Below, piece after piece: positions 33,664 to 43,781 of a stretch of 64,000 nucleotides of DNA. The translations under genes and the position numbers were made by a program. Position 1 is the first letter of the stretch. The number at the start of each line of letters is the position of its first letter. The notes below the pieces were generated by a model. It searched no databases, had not been told where the DNA came from, and worked only from the letters and a program-made list of their open reading frames with translations. Location: contig JAFSTX010000028.1 of the NCBI GenBank assembly GCA_017445585.1, positions 1-64,000 on the forward strand, given 5' to 3'. Source of the stretch: Lachnospiraceae bacterium (GTDB taxonomy: Bacteria; Bacillota; Clostridia; Lachnospirales; Lachnospiraceae).

Positions 33664-36306
33664 TTGAAAAAAGCGATAATCACATTTTTGACCATATGTC
33701 TGATACTGACCGCGGCGGCACAGGGAGCCGGCGCGGATACAGACCTGATCGAAGTCACCAGACTTTCCGGAAGCGACAGGTACGAGACTGCAATCAGCGT
33801 CTCGGCTGCCGGATGGAAGAGCGCCGGGACTGTCGTTCTGGCCTCGGGCCGGAATTTCCCGGATGCACTGGCGGGAGCGCCTTTGGCCAAGGCTGCCGAT
33901 GCGCCGATCCTGCTTGCGGGCGGCCCCGCGGACAGAGTCGTTGCCAGGATCAGCGAGCTGGGAGCTTCCAGAGTGATCATTCTCGGAGGCACCGGAGCGG
34001 TCAGCGAGGAGCTTTCATCTGCGGTTTCCGGACTGGGCATAGAGACAGTCAGAATCAGCGGCAGGAACAGATTCGCCACCGCGCTTTCGGCGGCTTCCGC
34101 TCTGGCAGAACTGACCGGAGGCATCAACCGGGTCTTCTTTGCCTATGCATACGATTATCCGGACGCGCTTTCAGTCAGTACTGCTGCAGCGATCCTTGGG
34201 GCTCCGATACTCTTTATGGACAGTGACGGAGCCATAGATCCCGAGACTGCGGACTTCCTGACGACCCGGGGCGTGAGCAGCGCCGTGATCGTGGGAGGGA
34301 CTTCGCGCATCGGATCCGAAGCCGAAGCTAATCTGGAGGCGCTCGGGATCAGCGCGAGCCGTATATCCGGTGCGAACCGGTATCTTACTAATCTCGCTAT
34401 ACTGGAGGCGTACGGCGATCTTTTTACTTCTGATACGGTCTGCGCCGCATCCGCGCTCAATTTCCCTGACGCGCTCTCCATCAGCGCACTTGCTGCCGGG
34501 ATGGGCAGCCCGCTGCTGCTTCTGGGCGAGAACATTACGGAAGAGCAGTTCCGCTATCTGCAGAGCTTCAAGCCTTCGTCTGCATATGTAGCAGGCGGCA
34601 AGGGCGCAGTGTCTGAGCTCGTCGAATACAGGCTATCCGATTACATGAATGCTTTTACCGACCATATCGTCGAGTACATATATGTGGGCAAGACCGTGAG
34701 CGACCTTAATCTGCGCCGTATTCCCGGCAAGACCAGCGATAAGCCGATCATAGAGATTCCCAGGAATTCGACTGTGGATATAAAGGCCAGGCAGCAGATA
34801 GGAGAGGTCTGGTGGTATCAGGTCGTCTATGACGATCCCATATCAGGCGAGTCTCTGGAGGGCTGGGTCAGCGGCACGTACCTGCTGGTACTGCAGGTGG
34901 AGCTGGATCCGCCGCAGGAGCCGGGCACGGATACGTCCATAGGCGTGATCACAGCCGGCAGTGTGCGTCTGCGTGCGGATGCGACCACAGATTCGGACAT
35001 CGTTGCTACATTGAGCAAGAATACCGAAGTCACTGTCCTCAGAGAGAAAGACGGCATGAAGGTCTCCGACAGCTACGGCACCAAATGGTATCAGGTCAGC
35101 GTGAACGGCAAGACCGGATATGTATACAATCAGTTCCTGACTGTTAAGGATACCTCCGGCGTATCGGATCCGGCTTTTGAAGCGTATCTCGAAGAGCAGG
35201 GCTTCCCTGACAGCTACAGGAGCGCGCTGCGCGCCCTGCACGAGAAGTATCCCGGATGGACTTTTGTGGCAGATCACGTATCAGACAGCTGGGCGGTGAG
35301 CGTACAGAACCAGTATGTCTTCGGCAGCATGCTGCCTTCGAGCTGGGGTGGTACGAAGGCGGTGAGCCTGATCTATGATACGAACAGTTCGCCGGCTCCG
35401 GCATCATGGAAATCCACCGATCCGGAGGCCTACAACCCCGAGACAGGCAAATGGGTCAAGAACTGGGACGGCAGCAGCTGGGCGATCGCCAGCAAGGATA
35501 TCATCAAATATTACATGGATCCGCGCAACTTCCTGAACAGTACCGATATATTCCAGTTCCTCGATCTGAATTACAGCGGTGGTCTGGACGCCGCGGGAGT
35601 GTCCGCTGCCGCGGCAGAGATCGGCGCCAAATGGCTAAGTTACAGCTACCCGACACGTACTGCATCACAGGCTACGGATACTGACAGTGAAAAGGGCAGA
35701 TACCACATTACCGAAGAGGGCGAGTTCTACCATCTGACAGACAAGACATATATCAACTATCCGCAGACTATAGCTGATGCCGGTTCAAAGTTCGGGATCA
35801 ATCCCATAGCCATAAACTGCATCATTACACAGGAGCTTGGCACTTCTCCGATAAACGATTACAAGGTCACGCTGGAAGATAAGATCACTACGATCAAGAG
35901 CAGGCCGCAGATACACGGTCTGATACCGGGGTACGAGGGCTATTATAATTACTTTAATATCGGCGCATACGTGGACAGCGCATACTCCACGGCCTGGTCG
36001 AGAGGACTGCATATCGCGAAGCTCTCCAAAAACAACTGGAACACCCGCGAGGCGGCCATCGAGGGCGGAGCGAAGTACTTTGCCACAGAGTATCTGCAGC
36101 GCAATCAGGCTACCGTCTATTACAAGCGCTATAACGTGGTGAACGGCACGAACTCACATCAGTTCTCCACGGATACGCAGGGTCCTTACGGTGAAGGCCG
36201 TATGCTCGCAAAAGCCTATACCGAGGCACTGCGTGGCAGCTGCGCTCTCACATTCAGGATCCCGGTTTATACCGGGATGCCGTCAAACGCCTGCGCCATG
36301 CCATGA
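33664..36306 (+). CDS. Cell-wall hydrolase: three CWB2 repeats, SH3 domains, glucosaminidase
   Basis: Translation probably begins at TTG 33664, with GGGAG six bases upstream and a signal peptide right after (KKAIITFLTICLILTAAAQG); no ATG fits. The 880-residue product has three CWB2 repeats (about 25-325, with NFPDAL, DYPDAL and NFPDAL), a first SH3-like domain (about 330-415), a second bacterial SH3 domain (ITAGSVRLRADATTDSDIVATL) ending near 500, and a C-terminal endo-beta-N-acetylglucosaminidase-like domain (FPDSYRSALRALHEKYPGW, INPIAINCIITQELG, YNYFNIGAY, GGAKYFATEY). It probably remodels peptidoglycan during growth or division. It follows serC with only 40 bases, though a TGCGGG/CCCGCA hairpin intervenes. 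Confidence 0.9.
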   Translation: MKKAIITFLTICLILTAAAQGAGADTDLIEVTRLSGSDRYETAISVSAAGWKSAGTVVLASGRNFPDALAGAPLAKAADAPILLAGGPADRVVARISELGASRVIILGGTGAVSEELSSAVSGLGIETVRISGRNRFATALSAASALAELTGGINRVFFAYAYDYPDALSVSTAAAILGAPILFMDSDGAIDPETADFLTTRGVSSAVIVGGTSRIGSEAEANLEALGISASRISGANRYLTNLAILEAYGDLFTSDTVCAASALNFPDALSISALAAGMGSPLLLLGENITEEQFRYLQSFKPSSAYVAGGKGAVSELVEYRLSDYMNAFTDHIVEYIYVGKTVSDLNLRRIPGKTSDKPIIEIPRNSTVDIKARQQIGEVWWYQVVYDDPISGESLEGWVSGTYLLVLQVELDPPQEPGTDTSIGVITAGSVRLRADATTDSDIVATLSKNTEVTVLREKDGMKVSDSYGTKWYQVSVNGKTGYVYNQFLTVKDTSGVSDPAFEAYLEEQGFPDSYRSALRALHEKYPGWTFVADHVSDSWAVSVQNQYVFGSMLPSSWGGTKAVSLIYDTNSSPAPASWKSTDPEAYNPETGKWVKNWDGSSWAIASKDIIKYYMDPRNFLNSTDIFQFLDLNYSGGLDAAGVSAAAAEIGAKWLSYSYPTRTASQATDTDSEKGRYHITEEGEFYHLTDKTYINYPQTIADAGSKFGINPIAINCIITQELGTSPINDYKVTLEDKITTIKSRPQIHGLIPGYEGYYNYFNIGAYVDSAYSTAWSRGLHIAKLSKNNWNTREAAIEGGAKYFATEYLQRNQATVYYKRYNVVNGTNSHQFSTDTQGPYGEGRMLAKAYTEALRGSCALTFRIPVYTGMPSNACAMP

Positions 36307-36322
36307 TCTATGAGGAAATAAA

Positions 36323-38614
36323 ATGAATAAAGAAAAGTATCCTTTCACCAAAGTGGCGGAGGAGGCACTGGCCTCTTCCGTCAACTGCGCTAAAGAAATG
36401 CATGAACTTTACGTCGGCACCGAGCATCTGATGCTGGGGCTGCTCAGCACGGACTGCGTGGTCAGCGAAGTGGCCTCGCAGATGGACATCACCGCCGACA
36501 AATTCCGTGAGGCTATGGACAAGCTCGTAAGCCTGCGGGACCGCGGACGCGGCAGAAAGAGCGATCCGGAGTGGAGCCCTCGCGTGCTCGATGCCTTTGA
36601 GAAGAGCTGGCAGATCGCGCAGAGGACCGGACGCGGGCAGATCGGTACGGAGCATCTGATGCTCGGGCTGTTTAACCAGCAGGATAACGTGGCCATGCGT
36701 CTGCTCAATACCCTGAATTTTGACAGCGAGCGTTTCGTAGGGAATCTGTGCCAGGCCATGGGAGAGGACGGAGCGGTGTATTTCCGTGACTCTCAGGAGG
36801 ACCGCAGGGATGCTGCTGCCGGTACTCCCACGATCGAGCGCTTCAGCAGGGATATGACCCAGCTGGCTGCGGACGGCAAAATGGACAGGGTGATCGGAAG
36901 GGACGCGGAGATAAAGCGCCTGATCAGGACGCTGAGCCGCCGTACCAAGAACAATCCCTGCCTCATCGGAGAACCGGGCGTAGGCAAGACCGCAATCGTG
37001 GAGAGACTGGCACAGGAGATCAGCGCCGGCAATGTCCCTGACAGTCTCAGGGGCAAGAGACTCCTTGCACTGGATATGGCAGGTATGGTGGCTGGCACGA
37101 AGTACCGCGGAGAATTTGAGGAGCGTATAGAGAATGTCATACGAGAGGCGGCATCTGACGGCAATATCCTGCTCTTTATGGACGAGCTTCATACGCTGAT
37201 AGGTGCGGGCGGCGCCGAGGGAGCGCTCGATGCCGCAAATATCCTCAAGCCCGCGCTTTCACGCGGTGAGATACAGATCATAGGTGCGACTACGGTAGAT
37301 GAATACCGCAAGCATATAGAAAAAGACGCCGCTCTGGAGAGGCGTTTCCAGCCCATTATGGTGGAGGAACCGTCAGAGGCGGAGACAGAGGAGATCCTGA
37401 AGGGTCTCAAGGGATATTTTGAGGAGCATCACGGCGTAGTGATCGCCGATACCGCAGCGGAGACGGCGGCCAGGCTTTCAGCCAGGTATATCAGCGACAG
37501 ATTCCTGCCGGACAAGGCGATCGACGTGCTCGATGAGGCCTGCGCCAGAGTGGTCATGGACCGCGCCGGCAGCAGGAGGAGATCCGCTGCAGACAGACCG
37601 GAAGTGGAAGCCGAGGTAGTGGCCGGAGTCATCGGGGACCTGACCGGGATCCCGGTCTCGCGGCTCACTCAGTCCGAATCCGCCAGGCTCGCGGATCTCG
37701 AGAAGCAGCTGCATCGCCGCATCATAAGCCAGGACGAGGCCGTCACAGCCGTATCAAATGCCGTAAGGCGCGGCAGAGTGGGCTTGAAGGATCCGAAGAG
37801 ACCCGTAGGTTCATTCCTGTTCCTCGGCCCTACGGGCGTAGGCAAGACGGAGCTGGCGAGAGCGCTGGCAGGAGCTCTTTTCGGAAGAGACGACGCCATG
37901 ATCAGGGTCGATATGTCCGAATACATGGAGGCACACAGCGTATCCAAGCTCATAGGCTCGCCGCCCGGATATGTGGGATACGACGAGGGAGGGCAGCTCT
38001 CCGAGAAGATCCGCCGCAATCCCTACTGCGTGCTGCTTTTTGACGAGATCGAGAAGGCACATCCCGATATCTTCCATGTGCTGCTTCAGATCCTTGACGA
38101 CGGTCATATCACCGATGCACAGGGACGCAGGATAGATTTCCGCAATACGATCATAATCATGACTTCGAACGCCGGTGCGGAGCGCATCATCACCCCTCGC
38201 AGCCTCGGCTTTACGGCAGATTCGTCTGCAGAAGCCGACTACCGTAAGATGAAGGAGGGCGTGATGGAGGAGGTCCGCAGGATTTTCAAGCCCGAATTCC
38301 TGAACCGTATCGATGAGATACTGGTATTCAGACAGCTTGCCAGGGAAGACGTCAGACAGATCCTGAACCTTCAGCTCAGGGACCTTGCGGACAGAGTCAG
38401 GGCGGCCATGGGCTTTACTCTCAAGGTTACCGTGCCGGCCAGAGAATATCTGATGAAAAAAGGCTTTGATCCCAAGTACGGAGCCAGACCCCTGCGCAGA
38501 GCCATCCAGACAGAGCTGGAGGATCCGCTGGCACTCAGAATCCTCTCAGAGGGAGCAGACGGCCCGGTTACCGCCGGTTTCGATACGAAACAGCAGAAGA
38601 TCGTGTTCAGATAG
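36323..38614 (+). CDS. clpC: ClpC-like AAA+ unfoldase lacking a recognisable M-domain
   Basis: A 763-residue ATPase of the ClpA/B/C group. An N-domain (residues 1-145) has two [12 protein letters not shown] / [10 protein letters not shown] repeats. AAA1 has GEPGVGKTA and a Walker B with [15 protein letters not shown]2 has [23 protein letters not shown] and [12 protein letters not shown]. An LGF tripeptide loop near residue 632 is in the position of the ClpP-docking loop. Between the end of AAA1 and [14 protein letters not shown] only about 25 residues remain where ClpC normally carries its about 60-residue coiled-coil M-domain. It is not beside ctsR/mcsAB, as ClpC usually is in Firmicutes. 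Confidence 0.85.
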   Translation: MNKEKYPFTKVAEEALASSVNCAKEMHELYVGTEHLMLGLLSTDCVVSEVASQMDITADKFREAMDKLVSLRDRGRGRKSDPEWSPRVLDAFEKSWQIAQRTGRGQIGTEHLMLGLFNQQDNVAMRLLNTLNFDSERFVGNLCQAMGEDGAVYFRDSQEDRRDAAAGTPTIERFSRDMTQLAADGKMDRVIGRDAEIKRLIRTLSRRTKNNPCLIGEPGVGKTAIVERLAQEISAGNVPDSLRGKRLLALDMAGMVAGTKYRGEFEERIENVIREAASDGNILLFMDELHTLIGAGGAEGALDAANILKPALSRGEIQIIGATTVDEYRKHIEKDAALERRFQPIMVEEPSEAETEEILKGLKGYFEEHHGVVIADTAAETAARLSARYISDRFLPDKAIDVLDEACARVVMDRAGSRRRSAADRPEVEAEVVAGVIGDLTGIPVSRLTQSESARLADLEKQLHRRIISQDEAVTAVSNAVRRGRVGLKDPKRPVGSFLFLGPTGVGKTELARALAGALFGRDDAMIRVDMSEYMEAHSVSKLIGSPPGYVGYDEGGQLSEKIRRNPYCVLLFDEIEKAHPDIFHVLLQILDDGHITDAQGRRIDFRNTIIIMTSNAGAERIITPRSLGFTADSSAEADYRKMKEGVMEEVRRIFKPEFLNRIDEILVFRQLAREDVRQILNLQLRDLADRVRAAMGFTLKVTVPAREYLMKKGFDPKYGARPLRRAIQTELEDPLALRILSEGADGPVTAGFDTKQQKIVFR

Positions 38615-38698
38615 ACGTGCTCCTTCCACAAAAAGGGTGCATACAGACCGCGTCCGAGCAGGTTTTTATGATGATCGCAGTGTAAAGGTGAGAATAAT

Positions 38699-39772
38699 AT
38701 GAGGTTCCCAAAGTTTTTAGAAAAGGGCGGCAGGGCCGGCTTTATCGCTCCTTCGTTCGGCGCGGTGGACGAGCCTTACGCAAGGTGGTTTGATCTGGCG
38801 CTTAAGGAGTTTGAAGAGCGAGGATACAGGACTGTCATCGGACCCAACTGCCGCAAGGCTGTGGGCCTTGGCAAGAGCAATACTCCCGAGAAATGCGGGG
38901 AGGAAATCAATGATTTCTTTACCGGTGATTTCTGTGACGCTATCATATCCTGCGGGGGCGGAGAGACTATGTGCGAGGACCTGGGATATGTGGATTTTGA
39001 TCGCATAGGCGCCGCGCAGCCAAAGTGGTTCATGGGTTATTCGGATAATACGAACCTGACGTTCACGCTGCCGCTCATCTGCGATACGGCGGCGATATAC
39101 GGGCCCTGCGCCGGAACATTTGCCATGAAGCCGGCCCACCCTTCGGTAGAGGACGCCTGGCAGCTTCTCTCCGGAGAGAATGTGAAGGACGGCTGCATTA
39201 CTTTTCGCAGCTATGACGGCTGGGAGGGTCCGGAGGATGGGACGCACGAGAGCGAAAGGCCCGTCTATAATATCACCCGGACTCCGTCGGCAAGCGCATG
39301 CCTGCTTCCCGGATACGGAACTGACGGCAGACCGGTATGGAGCGATGAAGTCACGGTCAGCGGCAGGCTAACCGGAGGCTGTCTGGACGTGCTTCGGACG
39401 CTCGTCGGGACTTCTTATGACCGTGTGGCCGGATATAATAACAGATACGGGCACGAGGGCGTGCTCTGGTTCCTTGAGTCCTGCGATTACAGTTCCATCG
39501 AGGTTCGCAGAGCGCTCTGGCAGCTCCGCAGTGCCGGTTGGTTCGCGGCGGCCTCGGGCTTTATCTTCGGCAGACCCTTGATGTACGATGACTGCGCTTT
39601 CGGCATGAGCCAGAAGGACGCGGTCCTCTCCGCGCTGGACGGGATAGACGTGCCGGTGATCTTTGATGCGGATCTGGGGCATCTGCCGCCTGCGATGCCG
39701 ATAGTGAGCGGCGCATTCGGCGAGTGCACCTTCTCAGGCGGTAAGATCACACTTAAGCAGTATCTGAGGTAA
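38699..39772 (+). CDS. S66 family peptidase (LD-carboxypeptidase/MccF-like)
   Basis: A 357-residue serine peptidase. Marks are GFIAPSFGAVDEPY, CDAIISCGGGETMCE, the nucleophile Ser in MGYSDNTNLTF, GGCLDVL, the Glu in WFLESCDYS and the His in DADLGHLPPAMP, completing the Ser-Glu-His triad. Members either cleave the L,D-bond of tetrapeptide muropeptides or, as MccF, detoxify microcin C-type compounds. The sequence is longer than LdcA and closer to MccF-like forms, so either role is open. It overlaps no neighbour; the metal exporter gene starts 3 bases later. Confidence 0.88.
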   Translation: MRFPKFLEKGGRAGFIAPSFGAVDEPYARWFDLALKEFEERGYRTVIGPNCRKAVGLGKSNTPEKCGEEINDFFTGDFCDAIISCGGGETMCEDLGYVDFDRIGAAQPKWFMGYSDNTNLTFTLPLICDTAAIYGPCAGTFAMKPAHPSVEDAWQLLSGENVKDGCITFRSYDGWEGPEDGTHESERPVYNITRTPSASACLLPGYGTDGRPVWSDEVTVSGRLTGGCLDVLRTLVGTSYDRVAGYNNRYGHEGVLWFLESCDYSSIEVRRALWQLRSAGWFAAASGFIFGRPLMYDDCAFGMSQKDAVLSALDGIDVPVIFDADLGHLPPAMPIVSGAFGECTFSGGKITLKQYLR

Positions 39773-39774
39773 TT

Positions 39775-40623
39775 ATGGAACTGATCTGGGATAGTTTACT
39801 TGATGCATTGATAGACGGGGCAAAGCTTCTGCCCTTTCTTTTTGCGGCCTTTCTGCTGCTGGAGGGGCTGGAGCACCACAGCCGTTCGTGGATAGAAAAG
39901 CTTTTTGCCAAGGGCCATAAGCTGGGGCCGCTGTGGGGGTCTCTTATGGGACTTGTGCCGCAGTGCGGATTCTCCGTAATGGGTGCGAATATGTATGCCG
40001 GCGGTGTGATCAGTCTGGGCACGCTGATGGCGATCTTACTTTCCACCTCGGACGAAGCGGTGATCATCATGCTCGGCAGCGGTTCGGCCGCCATAGGGCA
40101 GATCCTGCCGCTCCTGCTTTCGAAGCTGGTCATAGGACTTTTCTGGGGCTTTCTGATCGATCTGATAGTGGGCCATGTACCTCATCCGCATCATCACGAG
40201 CCTCATGATCTGTGTGAGAACTGCGGCTGCGACAGGTACCCCGGCATCGTGCGGCCGGCACTCTATCATACGGTCAGGCTTTTTGTATTCATTTTGATTT
40301 TTAATTTTGTGATCAATACCGCGATCGGACTGATAGGAGAGGAGAATCTCTCGTCGGTACTGCTCGGCGGGAGCGCCATGCAGCCGCTGCTGACTTCGGC
40401 GATAGGCCTCATTCCCAACTGTGCTGCGTCGATCCTGATCACGGAGCTCTATATCTCGGGCAGTATCAGCTTCGGGAGCGCTGTAGCGGGTCTCGCCGCC
40501 GGTGCAGGTGTAGGACTGGCTGTGCTCTTCAGAATGCACGGCTGCCTGAAAAAGAACCTGCAGATCCTCGCACTGCTGTATGTATTAGCCGCGGTCAGCG
40601 GATTTGTGATCGATCTGTTCTGA
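39775..40623 (+). CDS. ArsP_2-type putative heavy-metal/manganese exporter
   Basis: A 282-residue integral membrane protein with eight to ten predicted helices in two halves. Each half has a related signature: GLVPQCGFSVMGANMYAGGVISLGTLMAI (split here as GLVPQCGFSVMG) and GLIPNCAASILITELYISG. A cytoplasmic metal-rich linker lies between (HVPHPHHHEPHDLCENCGCD), rich in His and Cys. This is the PF11449-like putative exporter family, annotated for manganese or arsenic transport without firm proof. It follows the S66 gene with a 2-base spacer; GAGGTAATT upstream of ATG lies inside the S66 coding end. Confidence 0.82.
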   Translation: MELIWDSLLDALIDGAKLLPFLFAAFLLLEGLEHHSRSWIEKLFAKGHKLGPLWGSLMGLVPQCGFSVMGANMYAGGVISLGTLMAILLSTSDEAVIIMLGSGSAAIGQILPLLLSKLVIGLFWGFLIDLIVGHVPHPHHHEPHDLCENCGCDRYPGIVRPALYHTVRLFVFILIFNFVINTAIGLIGEENLSSVLLGGSAMQPLLTSAIGLIPNCAASILITELYISGSISFGSAVAGLAAGAGVGLAVLFRMHGCLKKNLQILALLYVLAAVSGFVIDLF

Positions 40624-40720
40624 GCATTCCTTCAGAGCAGATCAGCTGTATCATACGGGCCGGCTGTCTTTGGACAATGCCTCTTTTTACCTGAGGGGCT
40701 TCAAAAATCCAAAATCGCTC

Positions 40721-40754
40721 TGCCGTACTAAGTAACTAGTGCGGCATTTTTTTT
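40721..40754 (+). terminator. Rho-independent terminator before the glycyl radical operon
   Basis: TGCCGTACTA pairs with TAGTGCGGCA around AGTAAC, followed by eight T residues. It insulates the glycan locus from the genes to the left. Confidence 0.88.
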
Positions 40755-40781
40755 GCATATCACCATATCCGCGGCACAAAA

Positions 40782-40832
40782 TTAAAACGTTTTAAGATTT
40801 TTATTGACACCATTTTTCCGTTGTGATATATT
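40782..40832 (+). promoter_or_regulatory. Promoter and LacI-type operator of the glycyl radical operon
   Basis: The 14-base palindrome TTAAAACGTTTTAA (40782-40795) lies upstream of TTGACA (40804-40809), 17 bases, then TATATT (40827-40832). The central CG with flanking A/T half-sites is typical of LacI-family operators. Its centre is about 15 bases upstream of the -35, the same geometry as at 53049-53102. Confidence 0.82.
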
Positions 40833-40877
40833 GCAATAGAAAGAAGCAAAACACAGCTGAAAAACGGAGATCTGATC

Positions 40878-42890
40878 ATGTATGAGAGAATTCTGAATAA
40901 CACGATAGAAGAACTTCGGAAGCTTCCGACTCCGGTCCCGGCAAAAGGCAGGCTGGCAGGTTTCGGAAGAGAGTATTCCGCTCCGGACGGTCCTATGTTC
41001 ACAGAGGATAATTATCATTATCCTATGGGGACGTCGTATCTGAAAAGCGGGGTCGCCGGTGTTTCGCAGAGAGCTGCTGTTTCCGCTATGAAAGCAGAGG
41101 ATCCCCGCAACAGGGAACTGCTCGAGGCGATTTCCGTAGTGTATGGAGAGGTGGCGGCATGGATCAGAAGATACTCGGAATCCGTTCTGCAAGAGGCCGG
41201 CTCCGACGACAGGATCCGCAGGATCGGTGAAAACCTTTCGGTGATCGCATCGCGTGCTCCGGAGCATTTCGATCAGGCGCTTCAGCTCGTCTATCTGATG
41301 TGGAAGATACGCTGCCTTAATAAGCCAGGTGCGGATATAGGCAGACTGGACGTTCATTTGCGGAAATGGTATGAAGATGATATAAGCTCGGGATATACGA
41401 CAGATGAAGAAGTCCTGAGTGAGCTTTGTGATTTCTGGGAGCTGCTTAATACTAATGACAGTGGAGATACTCTTATAAATGTGATGGTCGGAGGCATGAA
41501 CCCGGATGGATCGGATGCCGGAAGCAGGCTGTCCGTGCTGATGCTTGAGGCGACAAAACGCTGTCGGAAAACGGAACCACATATCAATGTGCGTGTTCAT
41601 CCGAAACTGCATCCCGATATCAGGCGGGCCATGCTGGAGGTGCAGCTTATGGGACACGGGCAGGCCACCATGTACAACGATGAAGTGGTCATACCCGGAC
41701 TGATTGCTTTCGGAGTCCCTGAGGAACTCGCATATACATATACGAATGACGGCTGCACTGAGATTATGCTCGACGGCAACAGCGGGATCGAGTTTGCCCA
41801 TGTGGATGTGGTTGCCGCGTTTGAACTTGCATTTAATAACGGTGAATGGGCGCCGAGAACCTACAGAAAAAAAGTCAGCTACTGGAATAAGGCAGGAGAT
41901 GAGCACTACTATACTCCGGATTGCGTCACAGGCTTTGAATCGGGACGTATTGAAGACTGCAGCAGCTTTGAGGAGTTTTATCAGCAATTCCTGGATCAGT
42001 ACCGTTTTCAGGTCCGCAACAAGTGCTCGTTTCTTAAGAGAATGGAAGATGACAGACTTGCCGGGGGCGTCAGCTCTGTTTTCCTGAACGGTACGTATGA
42101 CTTCGTCATCGAATCCGGACTTGATATAATGCGCGGAGGATTCCCTTTTGCGGATTATATGATGTTTGCGGGATCCATACCTACCGCGGCGGATTGTCTT
42201 ACTGCCGTAAAAGAACTGGTATTTGACAAAAAAGAGTATTCTGTTGCCGAGATAAAAGAAGCAATCCGTGTTAACTTTGAGGGTTATGAGGTAATGCGTC
42301 AGAAGATGCTTGCCGCTCCGAAATTCGGAAATGATCTGGATGAGGTGGATGAGCTTGCAGCCGATATCGCCAGACACTTCTGTGACTGGCTGGATGAATA
42401 CCGCCGTATGACGGGCTTTGGAATGCTTCCTGCTCTTCTGGGATGGCGGTTTTTGGAGGAAGCGTACGGCATAGCAGCCACTCCCGATGGCAGACGGTAC
42501 GGTGACCCGATAGCAGAGCATTACTGTGCCACTCCGGGAAAGGCTACTCACGGGCCGACTGCCCTGATAGCGTCCATCTCAAAAGCAAAGGATTCGATCG
42601 CCAGATCGATCGGCGTATGTCCGGTCCATATGACTCTGCCGGGTAATCTCGGAAGCTCATATGAAGAGAATATAGATATTCTTGACAAGCTCGGAAGAGC
42701 GGCTTTTGAAAGCGGTCTCAACCAGATGAATATCGCTATCTATGACACTAAGCTTCTCCGGGAAGCACAGAAGGATCCCGAGAACCATCAGGATCTTATT
42801 ATCAGGGTCTGGGGCTACAGTGCCAGATTCGTCGATCTGTGTACGGAGATGCAGGAGCACGTTATCAGCAGGGTGGCAAGATCGGCATGA
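40878..42890 (+). CDS. Compact glycyl radical enzyme of unknown substrate
   Basis: A 670-residue protein of the pyruvate formate-lyase-like superfamily. The glycyl loop is RVWGYSARF with Gly646. The cysteine loop is NDGCTE with Cys293 and Glu295, a single Cys plus C-x-E as in glycerol, choline and hydroxyproline eliminases rather than the Cys-Cys pair of true PFL. It is about 100-150 residues shorter than typical members, mostly at the N-terminus. An activase overlaps its stop codon by four bases, and a cupin follows. The promoter carries the same operator as the GH5 operon, linking it to glycan use. A dehydratase or lyase is most likely; no known substrate class can be assigned. Confidence 0.85.
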   Translation: MYERILNNTIEELRKLPTPVPAKGRLAGFGREYSAPDGPMFTEDNYHYPMGTSYLKSGVAGVSQRAAVSAMKAEDPRNRELLEAISVVYGEVAAWIRRYSESVLQEAGSDDRIRRIGENLSVIASRAPEHFDQALQLVYLMWKIRCLNKPGADIGRLDVHLRKWYEDDISSGYTTDEEVLSELCDFWELLNTNDSGDTLINVMVGGMNPDGSDAGSRLSVLMLEATKRCRKTEPHINVRVHPKLHPDIRRAMLEVQLMGHGQATMYNDEVVIPGLIAFGVPEELAYTYTNDGCTEIMLDGNSGIEFAHVDVVAAFELAFNNGEWAPRTYRKKVSYWNKAGDEHYYTPDCVTGFESGRIEDCSSFEEFYQQFLDQYRFQVRNKCSFLKRMEDDRLAGGVSSVFLNGTYDFVIESGLDIMRGGFPFADYMMFAGSIPTAADCLTAVKELVFDKKEYSVAEIKEAIRVNFEGYEVMRQKMLAAPKFGNDLDEVDELAADIARHFCDWLDEYRRMTGFGMLPALLGWRFLEEAYGIAATPDGRRYGDPIAEHYCATPGKATHGPTALIASISKAKDSIARSIGVCPVHMTLPGNLGSSYEENIDILDKLGRAAFESGLNQMNIAIYDTKLLREAQKDPENHQDLIIRVWGYSARFVDLCTEMQEHVISRVARSA

Positions 42891-43765
42891 CGGGGGAAGT
42901 ATTCAATATTCAGCGTTTTTCTCTGCACGATGGTCCGGGTATACGGACCACCGTGTTTATGTCGGGATGCAGTCTGAACTGCCGCTGGTGTCATAATCCG
43001 GAAGGAAAACTGCCGGCCCCCCTTCTTCAGTATGATGATAAAAAGTGCCTGAAGTGTGGAAAATGCGCAGCTGTTTGTAAGAAATCCGTGCATTCCTTTA
43101 TTGGCCCGGAGCATCTCCTGAACCGCTCAAGATGTGATCTCTGCTGTGACTGCGTTGCAGAATGTCCTTCGCGTGCCTTGAACCGGTCTTCCGAGGTATA
43201 TACATCAGAAGATGTCATAAAGCTCGTCAGGAGGGACCTCTCGTTTTACGGACAGGAGGGAGGGGTCACTTTTTCAGGCGGAGAACCGCTGCTGCAGGCC
43301 GGGTTTACAGCAGAATGCGCCAAAGGCTGTCTGGAGTGCGGAGTGCCGTCTGTTGCCATAGATACAGCCGGCAACGTTGACAGAAGCTTATTTGAAACAG
43401 TTCTTCCGTACACGGATTACTTTCTGTTTGATATTAAATGCGCCAGCCGGGATCGTCACGTGCGCGCTGCGGGAGCTCCTAATGATCTTATAATAGAAAA
43501 CCTGAGATGGCTTGACAGGCAGGGGCCGGGAATCTTCATCCGCATTCCGGTGATCGGCGGAATAAATGATTCGAATGAGGAGATGAAGGCCATTGCCGCG
43601 ATTATCGAGCCGCTTGAGTCTGTACGCGAGGTCAGGCTGATACCGTATCACAGCCTTGGAGCAGAAAAATACGGATCCGTCGGGATGGATTATCCCGAGA
43701 TATTCGGGGTTCCCGATGATGAATCCATGAAAGAGTTCAGCAGGATAACGGGCGGAGTATACTAA
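42887..43765 (+). CDS. Glycyl radical enzyme activating protein (radical SAM)
   Basis: The start at 42887 (ATGA overlap with the radical enzyme stop) gives the canonical MTGEVFNIQRFSLHDGPGIRT opening (first 20 residues shown in part); the upstream ATG at 42839 lies inside the previous gene. The 292-residue product has the radical SAM cluster motif GCSLNCRWCHNPEG and two ferredoxin-type cysteine sets (CLKCGKCAAVC and CDLCCDCVAEC), as in activases of glycerol- and hydroxyproline-type eliminases, then VTFSGGEPLLQ and AIDTAGNV. It installs the glycyl radical on the preceding protein. Confidence 0.95.
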   Translation: MTGEVFNIQRFSLHDGPGIRTTVFMSGCSLNCRWCHNPEGKLPAPLLQYDDKKCLKCGKCAAVCKKSVHSFIGPEHLLNRSRCDLCCDCVAECPSRALNRSSEVYTSEDVIKLVRRDLSFYGQEGGVTFSGGEPLLQAGFTAECAKGCLECGVPSVAIDTAGNVDRSLFETVLPYTDYFLFDIKCASRDRHVRAAGAPNDLIIENLRWLDRQGPGIFIRIPVIGGINDSNEEMKAIAAIIEPLESVREVRLIPYHSLGAEKYGSVGMDYPEIFGVPDDESMKEFSRITGGVY

Positions 43766-43781
43766 AGGAGACAAAGCAAAG

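Noticed and set aside
40782-42551. 589-codon minus-strand frame opposite the glycyl radical enzyme
   Set aside because: The plus strand encodes an unmistakable glycyl radical enzyme here; the antisense frame is a codon-bias artefact.
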